Shown: positions 1-9,914, counted from the stretch's first letter. The stretch is DNA of 57,800 nucleotides from Synergistaceae bacterium (GCA_017443945.1 JAFSXS010000093.1:1-57800); one strand, 5' to 3'. Notes: generated by a model from the sequence alone, not told the origin. Translations and numbers: made by a program.

Positions 1-61
1 CCCGCTCGGCGGCGAAAAAAAAAGCGCGCAATAAAATTTTTCGCATATAAATTTTCTGCAC

Positions 62-72
62 TGATATAATAT
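62..72 (+). promoter_or_regulatory. Extended -10 promoter element upstream of the flavoprotein gene
   Basis: TGATATAAT lies about 45 bases before the start codon, preceded by AT-rich DNA; no convincing -35 box is seen. It follows a C-rich then A-rich stretch (1-45) that resembles the repeat copy at 35409-35530. Confidence 0.45.
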
Positions 73-117
73 TTGTAATTCAGAAATTTATTAATCATCA
101 AGAGAGGAGCAATTCTC

Positions 118-2022
118 ATGAAGTCGAAGAAGAGTATATTTTTTCTTGTGGCTGCAATCGCTATTATTTTCATAATGGTAAACACTCCCAGAGACAGCGA
201 TAATTCAATCACAGGAACAGGCACGGGCAACGGTTACGGCGGAAAAGATTCAATCACTGTAACAGTAACTCTCAAGGACGGCAAAATCTCAAATGTTACA
301 GCATCAGGCCCCAACGAGACTCAGGGCATAGGCTCTAACGCGATCGAAAAAATGCCCCCGTTAATGGTCGAGAAAAATTCAATTACTGTAGACACAATTT
401 CAGGCGCAACAATGAGCTCAACGGGAATTTTACAGGCAGCAGAAGCAGCACTCAAGGCCGCAGGAGTCAATCCTGAAAATTTCAAAGCAGCAAGCACACC
501 CGCAAAAGCTGACAACGCACCCGCAAAGCCCGTAGAGGACAAAGAATTTACTACCGATATAGTAATCGTCGGTGCAGGAGGCGCAGGAATGGTCGCAGCA
601 ATCACAGCAGCAGACGCAGGAAAAAAAGTCATCCTCATCGAGAAACAGTCAATGGCCGGCGGAAATTCAGTCAGAGCTACAGGAGGAATGAACGCAACAA
701 AAACACCTGAGCAGGACAATAACAAATTTACAGAAGATGCCGGGGTCGAGAAAACTTTAAAAGCTGCCGAAAAATTTGCTGACAATAAAGTAATAACAGA
801 ACTCGCTCAAACCGTAAAATCTCAATGGGACGCATATAAAGCAAACCCAACCGGATATTTTGACTCGGTCGAGTTAATGCAGCTTGATACTTTAATCGGC
901 GGTCATGGAATAAATAATCCTGAACTCGTGAAAATTTTTACGTCAAATGCTGCCGGTGCTGTAGAGTGGCTCAAGACAATAGATATTGATTTAAGCTCGG
1001 TCGGTGCATTCGGGGGAGCGTCAGTAAAACGCATTCACAGGCCGTTAAACGAAGATAAAAAAGTCGTCTCCGTCGGTGCTTACATGATCCCGAAATTAGT
1101 AGCAGCCTGCAAAGCCCGTGAAAATATTACAATGTTAATGGAGACAGCAGCAGCAGGAATCTTAACCGACAAGGACGGCCAAGCAGCTGGAATTATCGCA
1201 AATAGTTCTGACGGCGGAAAAGTTATAATTCACGCAAAAGCAGTCATTCTCGCAGCAGGAGGTTTCGGCGCAAATTTGAAAATGGTCTCAATATTTAAAC
1301 CTGAGCTCGAAGGCTTCATGACTACTAACGCACCCGGCGCAACAGGAGAAGTAATAACAATGGCTCAGACTCTCGGCGCAGCAGTTGTTGACATGAAACA
1401 AATTCAGATTCACCCGACAGTACAGGCCGATACAGCTTCACTCATAACTGAAGGACTCAGAGGCGACGGAGCAATTTTAGTTAATACGGACGGAAAACGC
1501 TTTACAGATGAGACCGGAACACGCGACGCAGTATCAGCAGCAGAAATCGCACAACCGGGGTCATTTTCGTGGCTGATAGTTGACTCAAAAATGGCAGACG
1601 CTTCAAATGTTATTAAGGGCTATATCTCAAAAGGTTTCACGAAAGAAGGCAAGACCTACGAGGAATTAGCAGCAAATATTGATATTCCCGCAGAAATTTT
1701 CGCAGAGACCATGAAAAAATGGAACAATTGCGTAACAAATCGAAGCGACCCAGATTTTAACAGAACAAGTTTTGCAGCTCCGTTAGACAAAGCACCCTTC
1801 TACGCAATCAGAGTTACAGCCGGAATCCATCACACAATGGGCGGACTAAAAATTGACGGCCAAACGAGAGTCCTTAAAGGCGACGGGACAGCGATTCCGG
1901 GACTCTTTGCGGCAGGAGAAATTACAGGCGGTATTCATGGCGGAAATAGACTCGGCGGCAACGCAGTAGCAGATTTCGTGATATTCGGACGTATCGCAGG
2001 ACAGAACGCAGCCAATTTCTAA
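118..2022 (+). CDS. Secreted FMN-binding/FAD-dependent fumarate reductase-type flavoprotein
   Basis: 634 aa. Residues 1-24 form an uncleaved-looking or signal-type hydrophobic segment. Residues about 30-117 are an FMN_bind domain with the flavinylation motif DTISGATMSS (92-101; Thr98 is the expected FMN phosphoester site, attached by ApbE in known cases). Residues about 145-634 are a FAD_binding_2 domain with the nucleotide motif VGAGGAG (151-157) and the family signatures GIHHTMGGL (about 569) and GGNRLGGNA. The layout is that of extracytosolic flavin reductases of the fumarate, urocanate or methacrylate type; the electron acceptor cannot be read from sequence. The start has a clear AGAGGAG site. 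It is monocistronic, with a terminator at 2041. No ApbE gene is visible in the window. Confidence 0.9.
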   Translation: MKSKKSIFFLVAAIAIIFIMVNTPRDSDNSITGTGTGNGYGGKDSITVTVTLKDGKISNVTASGPNETQGIGSNAIEKMPPLMVEKNSITVDTISGATMSSTGILQAAEAALKAAGVNPENFKAASTPAKADNAPAKPVEDKEFTTDIVIVGAGGAGMVAAITAADAGKKVILIEKQSMAGGNSVRATGGMNATKTPEQDNNKFTEDAGVEKTLKAAEKFADNKVITELAQTVKSQWDAYKANPTGYFDSVELMQLDTLIGGHGINNPELVKIFTSNAAGAVEWLKTIDIDLSSVGAFGGASVKRIHRPLNEDKKVVSVGAYMIPKLVAACKARENITMLMETAAAGILTDKDGQAAGIIANSSDGGKVIIHAKAVILAAGGFGANLKMVSIFKPELEGFMTTNAPGATGEVITMAQTLGAAVVDMKQIQIHPTVQADTASLITEGLRGDGAILVNTDGKRFTDETGTRDAVSAAEIAQPGSFSWLIVDSKMADASNVIKGYISKGFTKEGKTYEELAANIDIPAEIFAETMKKWNNCVTNRSDPDFNRTSFAAPLDKAPFYAIRVTAGIHHTMGGLKIDGQTRVLKGDGTAIPGLFAAGEITGGIHGGNRLGGNAVADFVIFGRIAGQNAANF

Positions 2023-2040
2023 CGATAAAAAATTTCATTG

Positions 2041-2072
2041 CCGGGTTGTGCTCATCAGCCCGGTTTTATTTT
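2041..2072 (+). terminator. Rho-independent terminator after flavoprotein gene
   Basis: Stem CCGGGTTG / CAGCCCGG (8 bp with one G-T pair), 7-base loop, followed by TTTTATTTT. It lies 18 bases after the stop codon. Confidence 0.9.
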
Positions 2073-2174
2073 GTCCGTAAAAATATTGAACCTCCCAGTG
2101 CATATGCAAAGGAAGGCTTTAAATAAGGTAATAATATGACTTATGATATAACGCGCTTATTTTAGCACAAGATT

Positions 2175-3686
2175 TTATTTCGTGCGTCTTACTGCTTCTT
2201 TCATGATAACGTCGTGCGCTCCGCCTTCTATTAACGTAACCGGCGACACAAGGGTAATTTTTGCTTTCTCGCGCATTTCACACAAATTCAACGCCCCGCA
2301 ATTACAGAACGTAGATTTTATTTTGCTTAATGTCTCAGTAACATTATCGCGCAAACTTCCAGCATAAGGCACATAACTGTCAACGCCTTCTTCAAATGAT
2401 AATTTTACCTGCGACGAATCGCCAGAGTCGTAACGCTGCCAATTTCTAGCCCTTGACGAACCTTCACCCCAATATTCTTTTACGTAATTCCCGTTGACCA
2501 TGACTCTATTTGTAGGACTCTCATCAAAGCGCGCAAAATATCGCCCTAACATGCAAAAATCTGCTCCCATTGCAAGAGCTAAAGTTATATGATAGTCCAT
2601 TACGATCCCGCCGTCTGAACAAATCGGGATATAAATTCCTGTTTCCTTAAAATATTTATCGCGTTCTTGTGCGACTTCAATAACTGCTGTAGCTTGACCG
2701 CGCCCGATTCCCTTTGCTTCACGCGTTATGCAGATTGAACCGCCCCCTATACCGATTTTCACGAAGTCCGCGCCTGCCTCCGCCAAGAATCTAAAGCCTT
2801 CAGCATCGACAATATTTCCCGCACCGACTTTCACTTCATCGCCGTATTTATCGCGAATCCATTTAAGAGTCCTCCTCTGCCATTCCGTGAATCCTTCTGA
2901 TGAGTCAATGCACAAAACATCTGCGCCCGCGTCAACTAATGCCGGGACTCTTTCCTCATAATCGCGCGTGTTAATGCCTGCTCCCGTTATGTAACGTTTT
3001 TTACTGTCAAGCAATTCTAAAGGGTTTTCCTTGTGCATGTCGTAATCTTTCCTGAATACGAACGCGACCATATTTCCTTTATCATCAATTACGGGAAGAG
3101 AATTTAATTTGTGCTCCCATAAAATATCATTTGCTTCACTCAAGCTCAAACCGTCATGAGCAGAAATAACTTTATCGATAGGAGTCATAAAATCGCGTAC
3201 TTTCGAGTCTAATTCGGTGCGGCTGACTCTGTAATCGCGGCTCGTTACGATTCCTAATAATTTGCCCGTCAAGCTGCCGTCATGAGTAACTGCTACTGTT
3301 GTGTGTCCGGTTAATTCTTTGAGCGCAAGAATATCTTTGAGAGTCTGATCCGGCCCGATAGCTGAGTCATTTGCAACAAAGCCGGCTTTATATCTCTTCA
3401 CGCGTTCGACCATTTCGACTTGTTTATCTATAGTTTGTGAGCAGAAAATAAACGAGATTCCGCCCTCACGAGCAAGAGCAATCGCCATATTGTCGTCAGA
3501 AACTGATTGCATTATTGCACTTGTGAGCGGGATATTAATAGAAAGGGGAGCTTCTTCACCCGCCCGAAATTTACAAAGAGGAGTCCGCAATGAGACATTT
3601 GACGGCACACAATTTTCGGATGAATACGTCGGAATCAGCAAATATTCCGAAAAAGTGTGAGAAGGTTCGCTATAAAAATAGGCCAT
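2175..3686 (-). CDS. guaB: IMP dehydrogenase
   Basis: 503 aa. Oxidises IMP to XMP with NAD, the first committed step of GMP synthesis. The barrel carries the catalytic loop [11 protein letters not shown] with Cys319, and the flap sequence ARNWQRYD supplies the Arg-Tyr dyad. A CBS pair is inserted at about residues 100-220 ([20 protein letters not shown] and the following repeat). The start is chosen at ATG 3686 because AAAGGAG lies just upstream; an open frame continues 22 codons further but has no ribosome site. The loop sequence [11 protein letters not shown] and the flap belong to the IMPDH subtype common in anaerobes and differ from the usual GPGSICTTR form. Divergent from yhcH. Confidence 0.95.
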   Translation of the reverse strand: MAYFYSEPSHTFSEYLLIPTYSSENCVPSNVSLRTPLCKFRAGEEAPLSINIPLTSAIMQSVSDDNMAIALAREGGISFIFCSQTIDKQVEMVERVKRYKAGFVANDSAIGPDQTLKDILALKELTGHTTVAVTHDGSLTGKLLGIVTSRDYRVSRTELDSKVRDFMTPIDKVISAHDGLSLSEANDILWEHKLNSLPVIDDKGNMVAFVFRKDYDMHKENPLELLDSKKRYITGAGINTRDYEERVPALVDAGADVLCIDSSEGFTEWQRRTLKWIRDKYGDEVKVGAGNIVDAEGFRFLAEAGADFVKIGIGGGSICITREAKGIGRGQATAVIEVAQERDKYFKETGIYIPICSDGGIVMDYHITLALAMGADFCMLGRYFARFDESPTNRVMVNGNYVKEYWGEGSSRARNWQRYDSGDSSQVKLSFEEGVDSYVPYAGSLRDNVTETLSKIKSTFCNCGALNLCEMREKAKITLVSPVTLIEGGAHDVIMKEAVRRTK

Positions 3687-3790
3687 GAAAAAATTTTCTC
3701 CTTTCAAATTATAAATATAATCAACAAAAATTTTTGCCCTGTATGATAACACATAATTTATATAAAAATTTTACGACTAATTAATGCGTG

Positions 3791-3796
3791 TATAAT
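3791..3796 (+). promoter_or_regulatory. Putative -10 box for the yhcH-tadA-recJ operon
   Basis: TATAAT preceded by GTG, in the 161-base divergent gap between guaB and yhcH and about 50 bases before the start of yhcH. The -35 match is weak. The minus strand of the same gap has a TATCAT for guaB. Confidence 0.4.
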
Positions 3797-3847
3797 AATC
3801 TGCAAAATTAAATCATTATAATTCTTTAACAGGAGATGAAATTTTTT

Positions 3848-4303
3848 ATGATACTCGGCACAATTCTATATCCTTCACGTTACAGCGGACTCGGTGAAGG
3901 CGTGAAAAAGGGTCTCGAATATATTGCAGAACATAGAAACGAGCTTGAAAATTTAAAACCGGGAAAATATCAGATCGACGGCGACAATATTTTTTTCGAG
4001 ATTCACGAGGAAATTACGACCAAACCCGAAGAAAAATTTTTTGAGGCTCATAAAAAGTATTTGGACATTCACATAACTTTAACCGGCGAAGAATGGTTTG
4101 GCTATGCAATGATAAAGCAGCTGAAGGAAGCAAAGCCCTACGAGGAATCAACTGACACAGCTTATTATATCGGTGAAGGACTATATAATCAGGCTCCGGA
4201 AGGACATTTTATATTATTCATGCCCGAAGACGCTCACAAGTGCGGAATTTATTTCAACAATAAGGGCGCAGTCAAAAGTTTAGTCCTGAAAGTGAAATTA
4301 TAA
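3848..4303 (+). CDS. YhcH/YjgK/YiaL family protein
   Basis: 151 aa, a single cupin-like domain of the DUF386 (YhcH/YjgK/YiaL) family, often linked to sialic acid or sugar catabolism. Supporting features are the segment YLDIHITLTGEEWFGYA and the late metal-type motif MPEDAHKCGI, in which acidic and His residues cluster. GGAG at 3832 lies directly before an ATG at 3836, which is too close to be used, so ATG 3848 is preferred; the same GGAG-AT-rich-ATG spacing occurs before guaB. No sialic acid genes are nearby, so the substrate is unknown. First gene of a run in which tadA follows without a gap. Confidence 0.85.
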   Translation: MILGTILYPSRYSGLGEGVKKGLEYIAEHRNELENLKPGKYQIDGDNIFFEIHEEITTKPEEKFFEAHKKYLDIHITLTGEEWFGYAMIKQLKEAKPYEESTDTAYYIGEGLYNQAPEGHFILFMPEDAHKCGIYFNNKGAVKSLVLKVKL

Positions 4304-4771
4304 ATGCCGGCCGATAATTTTTTTATGCAGGAAGCACTAAATCAGGCAAAAAACGCACTCTCGCGCGGTGATGTTCCCATCGGAGCTTTAATCGTTCATG
4401 ATGACAAAATTTTATCGTCAGGGAGCGACAAAAAATTTCTTGACCCTACAGAACACGCAGAAATTATCGCAATCCGTTCATGTGCCGAGAAATTACAGAA
4501 ATGGAATCTATCAGGCTGCACACTTTATGTAACGCTTGAACCTTGTCCGATGTGTGCGGGTGCGTGCGTGAATGCAAGAATCTCACGTGTAGTTTACGGC
4601 GCAAAAAATTTCAAGTCCGGTGCAGGGGGGACTCTCTACAATATTTTAAGCGACTCAAGATTAAATCACGTCTGCAAAGTTAAATCCGGTGTAATGGCCT
4701 CTGAGTGTCTGGAAATTTTGCAGGAATATTTTATCAGAAGGAGAAATAACAAATGCTGCCGACATGCTTAA
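4304..4771 (+). CDS. tadA: tRNA-specific adenosine deaminase
   Basis: 155 aa. Converts the wobble adenosine 34 of tRNA-Arg(ACG) to inosine. The zinc and catalytic motifs are complete: HAE at 51-53 and PCPMC at 80-84, with the downstream AGACVNARISRVVYGA block typical of TadA rather than of cytosine deaminases. The start codon follows the yhcH stop codon directly, and the last 19 bases overlap recJ, which suggests translational coupling. Confidence 0.92.
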   Translation: MPADNFFMQEALNQAKNALSRGDVPIGALIVHDDKILSSGSDKKFLDPTEHAEIIAIRSCAEKLQKWNLSGCTLYVTLEPCPMCAGACVNARISRVVYGAKNFKSGAGGTLYNILSDSRLNHVCKVKSGVMASECLEILQEYFIRRRNNKCCRHA

Positions 4772-6447
4772 TTTCTGACCTAAAAATTTATCAGCCCGGA
4801 GAAAGCACGAAGCAGCTTGCTAATTCTCTTTCCTGCCCTGAACTCGCCGCGGGTGTACTTGACATGCTGAAGGGAAGCAGTGATTTAGACTCTTTGCGCG
4901 AATGGATTAGACCCGACTTCACGAAACAAATAGCAAATTTGAATCTCGGCGAATCAAGTAAGGCAGCAAAAATTTTATGGGACTCTAAAAGCTCTCTCGG
5001 CAATGTTTTAGTTTACGGCGATTATGACACTGACGGAATCTCTTCAACTGTTCTAGCAATGGAAATTTTCAGGAGCAAGGCCGCGCAGGTACGTTATTTT
5101 ATTCCGAAAAGGGATGTTCACGGCTACGGGCTTAATGCTGATATTCTCGAAAAAATTACGTCAACCGGCTGCAACACTCTTGTAGTAGTCGACTGCGGAA
5201 CAAATGACTCCGGAATGCTCGAAAAATTGCGCGACTCAGGAATAAATATTTTTGTGTTCGATCATCATTCAGTTTCTGCACCCGTTACGATTGATACGAT
5301 TGTGAATCCCGTTTACAATTCGCAGGAGGAGTCGCAAAAAATTTGTGCAACCGCCGTATTATGGTGCTGGGCGTGGAAAGAAAATATTGTCTCGCGCGAT
5401 TTCCTGAAATACGAAATTGATTTAGTAGCACTTGCCACAATTGCTGACTGTATGCCGCTTCATAATTTGAATCGTTCACTAGTAAGACTCGGCATGAATT
5501 TAATGCGCACTAATCCCCGGCGCGGTTTGAGTGCATTATTTGACTGTCTCAGCATAAATAAATCGCAATTAACAGAAGAACATTTGTCAATGCGTATAAT
5601 TCCATGCTTGAACGCCCCCGGACGAATTGCAACAGCTGATGTAGGAGTCAGAGCTTTACTCGGTACCGGCAGCAATGACGCAATTTATTCGTGTGTAAAT
5701 GAATTGACGCGCATAAATAGAAAACGTCAGACTCTCACTGAAACTATCGCGAAAACAATCGACGACGGACTCACAGAAGGAACAATTACTAACAAAGTTT
5801 TATATAATGACTCTTGGCCGATAGGTGTTCTTAGCGGTGTTGCGAGTCGAATCTGCGCACAATATAATATCCCGATTGCTTTAGCTGCACCCGTCGGACG
5901 TGATATAATTCGCGGAACTTTGCGAGTCCCTGAAGGCGGTGATGCAGTAGGAATTTTGCGCGAAATTGCAGAAAAGCTCGACGCATGGGGCGGACATAAA
6001 TACGCAGCTGGATTTTCCGTAACTGTAAAAAATTGGCGCGAGGTCAGAAAAATTCTTGACTCAATGCTCGCAAATATCGAGATAATACCTGGCAGCTTGA
6101 CTCCCGTTATAAATATTGAGCCTTCAGATATTACTATTTCAGATTGGCGGGCTGTCTCTGCTCTTGGACCGTTCGGAAATAATAACCCTTCGCCGAAATT
6201 TTTTGTTGATCCCGATATAAATCATACAGAAATTAACCCTATGGGCAAGGACGGCAAACACAGTTATATACGCGTGAACAATGCAAGATTATTAGCTTTC
6301 AACACGTCCGCAAAAGATGTCGCCGATATGTTAGAGAAGGGCGTTAAAGGCTGGATTTATCATCCGAGATTAGATTATTGGAGAAATGAGGAGACTCTGC
6401 AATTTATTATCGACTGCGCAGTAACTGACACAAAAGGAGGTGTCTAA
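4753..6447 (+). CDS. recJ: Single-stranded-DNA-specific exonuclease RecJ
   Basis: 564 aa. 5'-3' exonuclease on single-stranded DNA in RecF-pathway recombination, mismatch and base-excision repair. DHH-superfamily motifs are present: GDYDTDG (89-95), VVVDCGT (about 145) and DHH (170-172), then the DHHA1 region with GGHKYAAGFSV and a C-terminal OB-type domain. Start ATG 4753 has AGGAG nine bases upstream, inside tadA. The protein is slightly short but complete in order of motifs. Confidence 0.92.
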   Translation: MLPTCLISDLKIYQPGESTKQLANSLSCPELAAGVLDMLKGSSDLDSLREWIRPDFTKQIANLNLGESSKAAKILWDSKSSLGNVLVYGDYDTDGISSTVLAMEIFRSKAAQVRYFIPKRDVHGYGLNADILEKITSTGCNTLVVVDCGTNDSGMLEKLRDSGINIFVFDHHSVSAPVTIDTIVNPVYNSQEESQKICATAVLWCWAWKENIVSRDFLKYEIDLVALATIADCMPLHNLNRSLVRLGMNLMRTNPRRGLSALFDCLSINKSQLTEEHLSMRIIPCLNAPGRIATADVGVRALLGTGSNDAIYSCVNELTRINRKRQTLTETIAKTIDDGLTEGTITNKVLYNDSWPIGVLSGVASRICAQYNIPIALAAPVGRDIIRGTLRVPEGGDAVGILREIAEKLDAWGGHKYAAGFSVTVKNWREVRKILDSMLANIEIIPGSLTPVINIEPSDITISDWRAVSALGPFGNNNPSPKFFVDPDINHTEINPMGKDGKHSYIRVNNARLLAFNTSAKDVADMLEKGVKGWIYHPRLDYWRNEETLQFIIDCAVTDTKGGV

Positions 6448-6449
6448 TT

Positions 6450-8789
6450 ATGCCCGATGACGATGATAAAACGTTAGATACTTTAGAGATGGGCGGAGAA
6501 AGTTTTTCGTCAATTATGAACAGCGTTCCGTCAATCGAAGACAACTCTACAAATTATTTGCGTGAAATGTCAGACCTTAGGGACGAATTTTTTTCGCGCA
6601 TACCGGCAGCATCACAGCAAGAATGCGTGCGTTCATTATGGCAGGAATTATGGACAAAATCTCTGTTATCATTAACGCCCGAACAGCTTCACACACTAGG
6701 AGAGGCGTTTGTTTTTGCTGCCATTGCCCATAAAGACCAGCTCAGGAAATCGGGAGATCCATATATAATTCACACGTTAAATGCTGCTTTGATTCTTGCG
6801 GGAATGAGACTCGATATTGCGACTCTTGTTGCTGCTCTGCTTCATGATGTATTAGAAGATACTGATGTAACTGATGAAGAATTATCGGCCAAGTTCGGCG
6901 AAGATGTATTAATGCTCGTGCAGGGAGTTACGAAATTAGCGGGCGATGAAGTCAAAAAATTTATGTCCCGTGAAGATCTGACCGGCGAAAATATTCGTAA
7001 AATGTTCGTTGTAATGGCGCAGGATATTCGAGTCGTGTTAATTAAACTTGCTGACAGACTTCACAACATGAGGACTCTTGACGTTATGAGGCCCGACAAG
7101 CAGCAGAGAATCGCACGTGAAACAATGGAAATTTACGCGCCTTTAGCTCACAGACTCGGAATCTACCAGATAAAAAGCGAACTCGAAGACTTGTCATTTA
7201 TGTATTTGCAGCCCGATATTTACAAAGAGTTAGAGTTCAGAGTCAAAAAACGTCTCCCGAAAATGGAAGAAGTAATCAGCAAGGCTATAGCAGTACTTGA
7301 GGACAAATTACAGAAGGAAAATATCCCGTGCAGAATCAAAGGCCGTTCAAAACATTTTTACAGCATATACGAGAAAATGCAGCGTAAAAAATTATCGTTC
7401 GATGAGCTTTATGACATTTTAGCAGTTAGAGTCCTAGTTTCTGACGTGTCGACTTGTTATGCTGTTCTCGGAATCGTACATGCTTTATGGGTACCAGTGC
7501 CCGGACAATTTGATGATTATATTGCGACTCCTAAAAGCAACATGTATCAATCTCTTCATACAACTGTAATGGCGTTCGGTGTGCCGTTAGAGGTTCAAAT
7601 ACGTACTTACGAAATGAATCACTTTGCAGAATACGGAATCGCGGCTCATTGGGTCTATAAGTCAGGCGGCGGCAAAAAGTTAATCAAGGGTCTTGACGCA
7701 AAATTAATGTGGGTTCGTCAGGCTCTTGAGGCCGGGCAGGAAGGCGACTCTAAAGAATTTATGGAAGTCTTGAAGAGTGATATTTTGCTAACAAGTGAAG
7801 TATACGTTTTCACGCCTGATGGGAAGCCTGTAATTTTGCCAAATGGGTCAACAACTTTAGATTTTGCTTATTCTGTGCATACTGAAGTCGGAAATCACTG
7901 CGTCGGTGCAATGATTAACGGCCGTATAGTTCCCCTCAATACACAATTACACAGCGGCGACATCGTGAAAATTTTGACATCTCCTCAGGGCTCACCTTCT
8001 AAAGACTGGCTAAAAATTGTAAGTTCAGGCAAGACTCGCGCAAAAATTAGAGCATATTTCAGACAGGCAGAGAAGGCAGAACGAGACGAGAAAATCGAAC
8101 GCGGCTGGAAATTAATAGAACGCGAGTTACGCAGACGGGGACTAAATGACGTTAAGCGCGAGGACTTCAGCAACATTGACGAGCAATTAATCGCAGTAGG
8201 ATCCGGAACAATCGGCCCGGGTGCAGCAGCGCAGAAAATTTCACTCGCATATCTTCAGCATCATTCGCCGGAACCGCAATTAACTCCCGTTGAAATCGAC
8301 AACACACCGCCGGTACGCAAGAACGAAATAAAATCTGATATTCTCGTAGAAGGCGAGTCAGGAGTAAGCGTTACTCTTGCAAATTGCTGTTCACCTGTTC
8401 CCGGTGATGAAATTATCGGTTACTCGACTTTAAAGCGGGGGATTACGATTCATAGAGCCGACTGTCCAAGCGTCAAGAAACAAAATCAGGATCACAAAAT
8501 AAATGTAACATGGGCCGATTACGATAAAAGCATAATTCCAGGGCGCGACACAAAATATTACACTGCACGACTCAAAGCTGAAGCAATCGACCGCGACGAC
8601 TTATTATCAGACGCAACAAAAGCAATAGGCCTTAACGGTTCGAGCATTCTCGGTATAAAGGCTTCAATCGTGGGTAATAGTTTAGTACGCATGATTATAG
8701 ATATTAGAGTCAGGAATCTAGAGCATTTATACTCAGCTATTGCAAGATTAAACGAGGTTCGCGGAATTATGGAAGTTACAAGGGGGTAA
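6450..8789 (+). CDS. Bifunctional (p)ppGpp synthetase/hydrolase
   Basis: 779 aa, RelA/SpoT homologue (Rsh). The N-terminal hydrolase domain has HD residues His108 and His132-Asp133 (LLHDVLEDT) and the KLADRLHNMRTL motif, so hydrolase activity is expected. The synthetase domain starts near residue 290 (RIKGRSKHFYSIYEKM) and includes the substrate-loop region ending in LEVQIRT. It is followed by TGS (about 450-510), a zinc-finger or CC region with ANCCSPVPGDEI, and a C-terminal ACT domain. About 60 acidic N-terminal residues are extra. The gene starts 2 bases after recJ with a strong AGGAGGTG site. Confidence 0.94.
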   Translation: MPDDDDKTLDTLEMGGESFSSIMNSVPSIEDNSTNYLREMSDLRDEFFSRIPAASQQECVRSLWQELWTKSLLSLTPEQLHTLGEAFVFAAIAHKDQLRKSGDPYIIHTLNAALILAGMRLDIATLVAALLHDVLEDTDVTDEELSAKFGEDVLMLVQGVTKLAGDEVKKFMSREDLTGENIRKMFVVMAQDIRVVLIKLADRLHNMRTLDVMRPDKQQRIARETMEIYAPLAHRLGIYQIKSELEDLSFMYLQPDIYKELEFRVKKRLPKMEEVISKAIAVLEDKLQKENIPCRIKGRSKHFYSIYEKMQRKKLSFDELYDILAVRVLVSDVSTCYAVLGIVHALWVPVPGQFDDYIATPKSNMYQSLHTTVMAFGVPLEVQIRTYEMNHFAEYGIAAHWVYKSGGGKKLIKGLDAKLMWVRQALEAGQEGDSKEFMEVLKSDILLTSEVYVFTPDGKPVILPNGSTTLDFAYSVHTEVGNHCVGAMINGRIVPLNTQLHSGDIVKILTSPQGSPSKDWLKIVSSGKTRAKIRAYFRQAEKAERDEKIERGWKLIERELRRRGLNDVKREDFSNIDEQLIAVGSGTIGPGAAAQKISLAYLQHHSPEPQLTPVEIDNTPPVRKNEIKSDILVEGESGVSVTLANCCSPVPGDEIIGYSTLKRGITIHRADCPSVKKQNQDHKINVTWADYDKSIIPGRDTKYYTARLKAEAIDRDDLLSDATKAIGLNGSSILGIKASIVGNSLVRMIIDIRVRNLEHLYSAIARLNEVRGIMEVTRG

Positions 8790-8792
8790 ATT

Positions 8793-9239
8793 ATGAGATT
8801 ATTAATTCAACGTGTAAAGCGCGCTTCAGTCCTGATAAACGGTCAAGAGAGACGCTCAATAAATCAGGGAATGTGCGTATTAATAGGCATAACAACAGGC
8901 GACAACGAGTCAAAAGCTAACTGGCTCGCAGAAAAAATGACGGGCTTGCGAATCTTTGAGGACTCAGACGGCAAAACAAATTTATCACTTTCTGACATCA
9001 ACGGCGAAATTTTATTAGTCTCTCAATTTTCATTATATGCATCGTGCGCAAAAGGGAGACGGCCAAGTTTTACGGGAGCAGGAGACCCAAACGAAGCAGA
9101 AAAAATTTATAATTATTTCGTCGATAAAGTAAAATCATATGGCTTTAAGACAAATTGCGGGGAGTTCGGCGCAGATATGGAAGTAGAAATTATTAATGAC
9201 GGCCCATTAACTTTTATAGTAGACTCTCCTGACAAATAA
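8793..9239 (+). CDS. dtd: D-aminoacyl-tRNA deacylase
   Basis: 148 aa, the usual family length. Hydrolyses D-amino acids and glycine mischarged on tRNA. Family signatures are the SQFSLYA segment in the middle and NDGPLTF near the C-terminus (the usual form is NxGP(V/F)T). Starts 3 bases after the relA/spoT homologue with AAGGGGG as ribosome site; this rel-dtd-MBL order is frequent in bacteria. Confidence 0.93.
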   Translation: MRLLIQRVKRASVLINGQERRSINQGMCVLIGITTGDNESKANWLAEKMTGLRIFEDSDGKTNLSLSDINGEILLVSQFSLYASCAKGRRPSFTGAGDPNEAEKIYNYFVDKVKSYGFKTNCGEFGADMEVEIINDGPLTFIVDSPDK

Positions 9240-9272
9240 TAAATTTTACGAGTGAAAGAAGGATTTATTTAC

Positions 9273-9899
9273 ATGAATTATAAACGGTTCCCGCTGGGAG
9301 CATTATGGACAAATAGTTTTTTATTCTGGGATGAGGACTCAAAGCAGGCATTTATTGTAGATCCGGGCGGAAAGACTAAGGACGTAAAAAAATTTCTCGC
9401 TGAACATAATTTGAATCTCACAATGATTTTATTGACTCATGGTCATATAGATCACATAGCCGGCATTCATGAGTTAGTGCCGTTTGTCGGGAATAATATT
9501 TATATAGGAAGTAAAGACGCTGACTCATTGCGTAATCCTTCAAAGAAATTGCAGGCTTTATTAGGTGTTCACTGCGACGGCATAAGCGATTTCAAAGAAG
9601 TAAAAGAGGGCGATATTATACATTTTCCCGGCTGTGAGATAAAAGTTTTAGAGACCCCCGGACACACTGAAGGCGGAGTCTGTTATTTACTTCAGGGACA
9701 TAATATTTTAATTGTCGGTGATACTTTATTTGCTCAAAGTGTCGGCAGAACAGATTTAGAGGGCGGCGACGAAATAAAATTAGAGGCTTCATTACGCAGG
9801 CTCGATGAATTTCCCGACGGTTTAAGAGTCTTGCCCGGTCATGGCCCTGAAACGAGTATCGGTGCAGAGCGCGAATTAAACCCGTACTGGCCGAGATAG
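9273..9899 (+). CDS. MBL-fold metallo-hydrolase (glyoxalase II-like)
   Basis: 208 aa. Metallo-beta-lactamase fold with the zinc motif THGHIDH, then PGHTEGG and GDTLFAQSVGRTD, and a last ligand in LPGHGPET. The size and motifs match YcbL-type small glyoxalase-II-like hydrolases; the C-terminal substrate domain of true glyoxalase II is absent. Start chosen at ATG 9273 because GAAGGA lies nine bases upstream; an in-frame GTG at 9252 has no ribosome site. The substrate is not known. Confidence 0.88.
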   Translation: MNYKRFPLGALWTNSFLFWDEDSKQAFIVDPGGKTKDVKKFLAEHNLNLTMILLTHGHIDHIAGIHELVPFVGNNIYIGSKDADSLRNPSKKLQALLGVHCDGISDFKEVKEGDIIHFPGCEIKVLETPGHTEGGVCYLLQGHNILIVGDTLFAQSVGRTDLEGGDEIKLEASLRRLDEFPDGLRVLPGHGPETSIGAERELNPYWPR

Positions 9900-9914
9900 G
9901 GGAGCAGTCATAAA

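Noticed and set aside
321-785. Long minus-strand ORF of 154 codons inside the flavoprotein gene
   Set aside because: Mirror frame of a GC-biased coding region; no ribosome site or known fold.
2073-2174. Possible riboswitch or small RNA between the flavoprotein gene and guaB
   Set aside because: No conserved riboswitch core or stable structure could be seen; both neighbours end here, so a leader element is unlikely.
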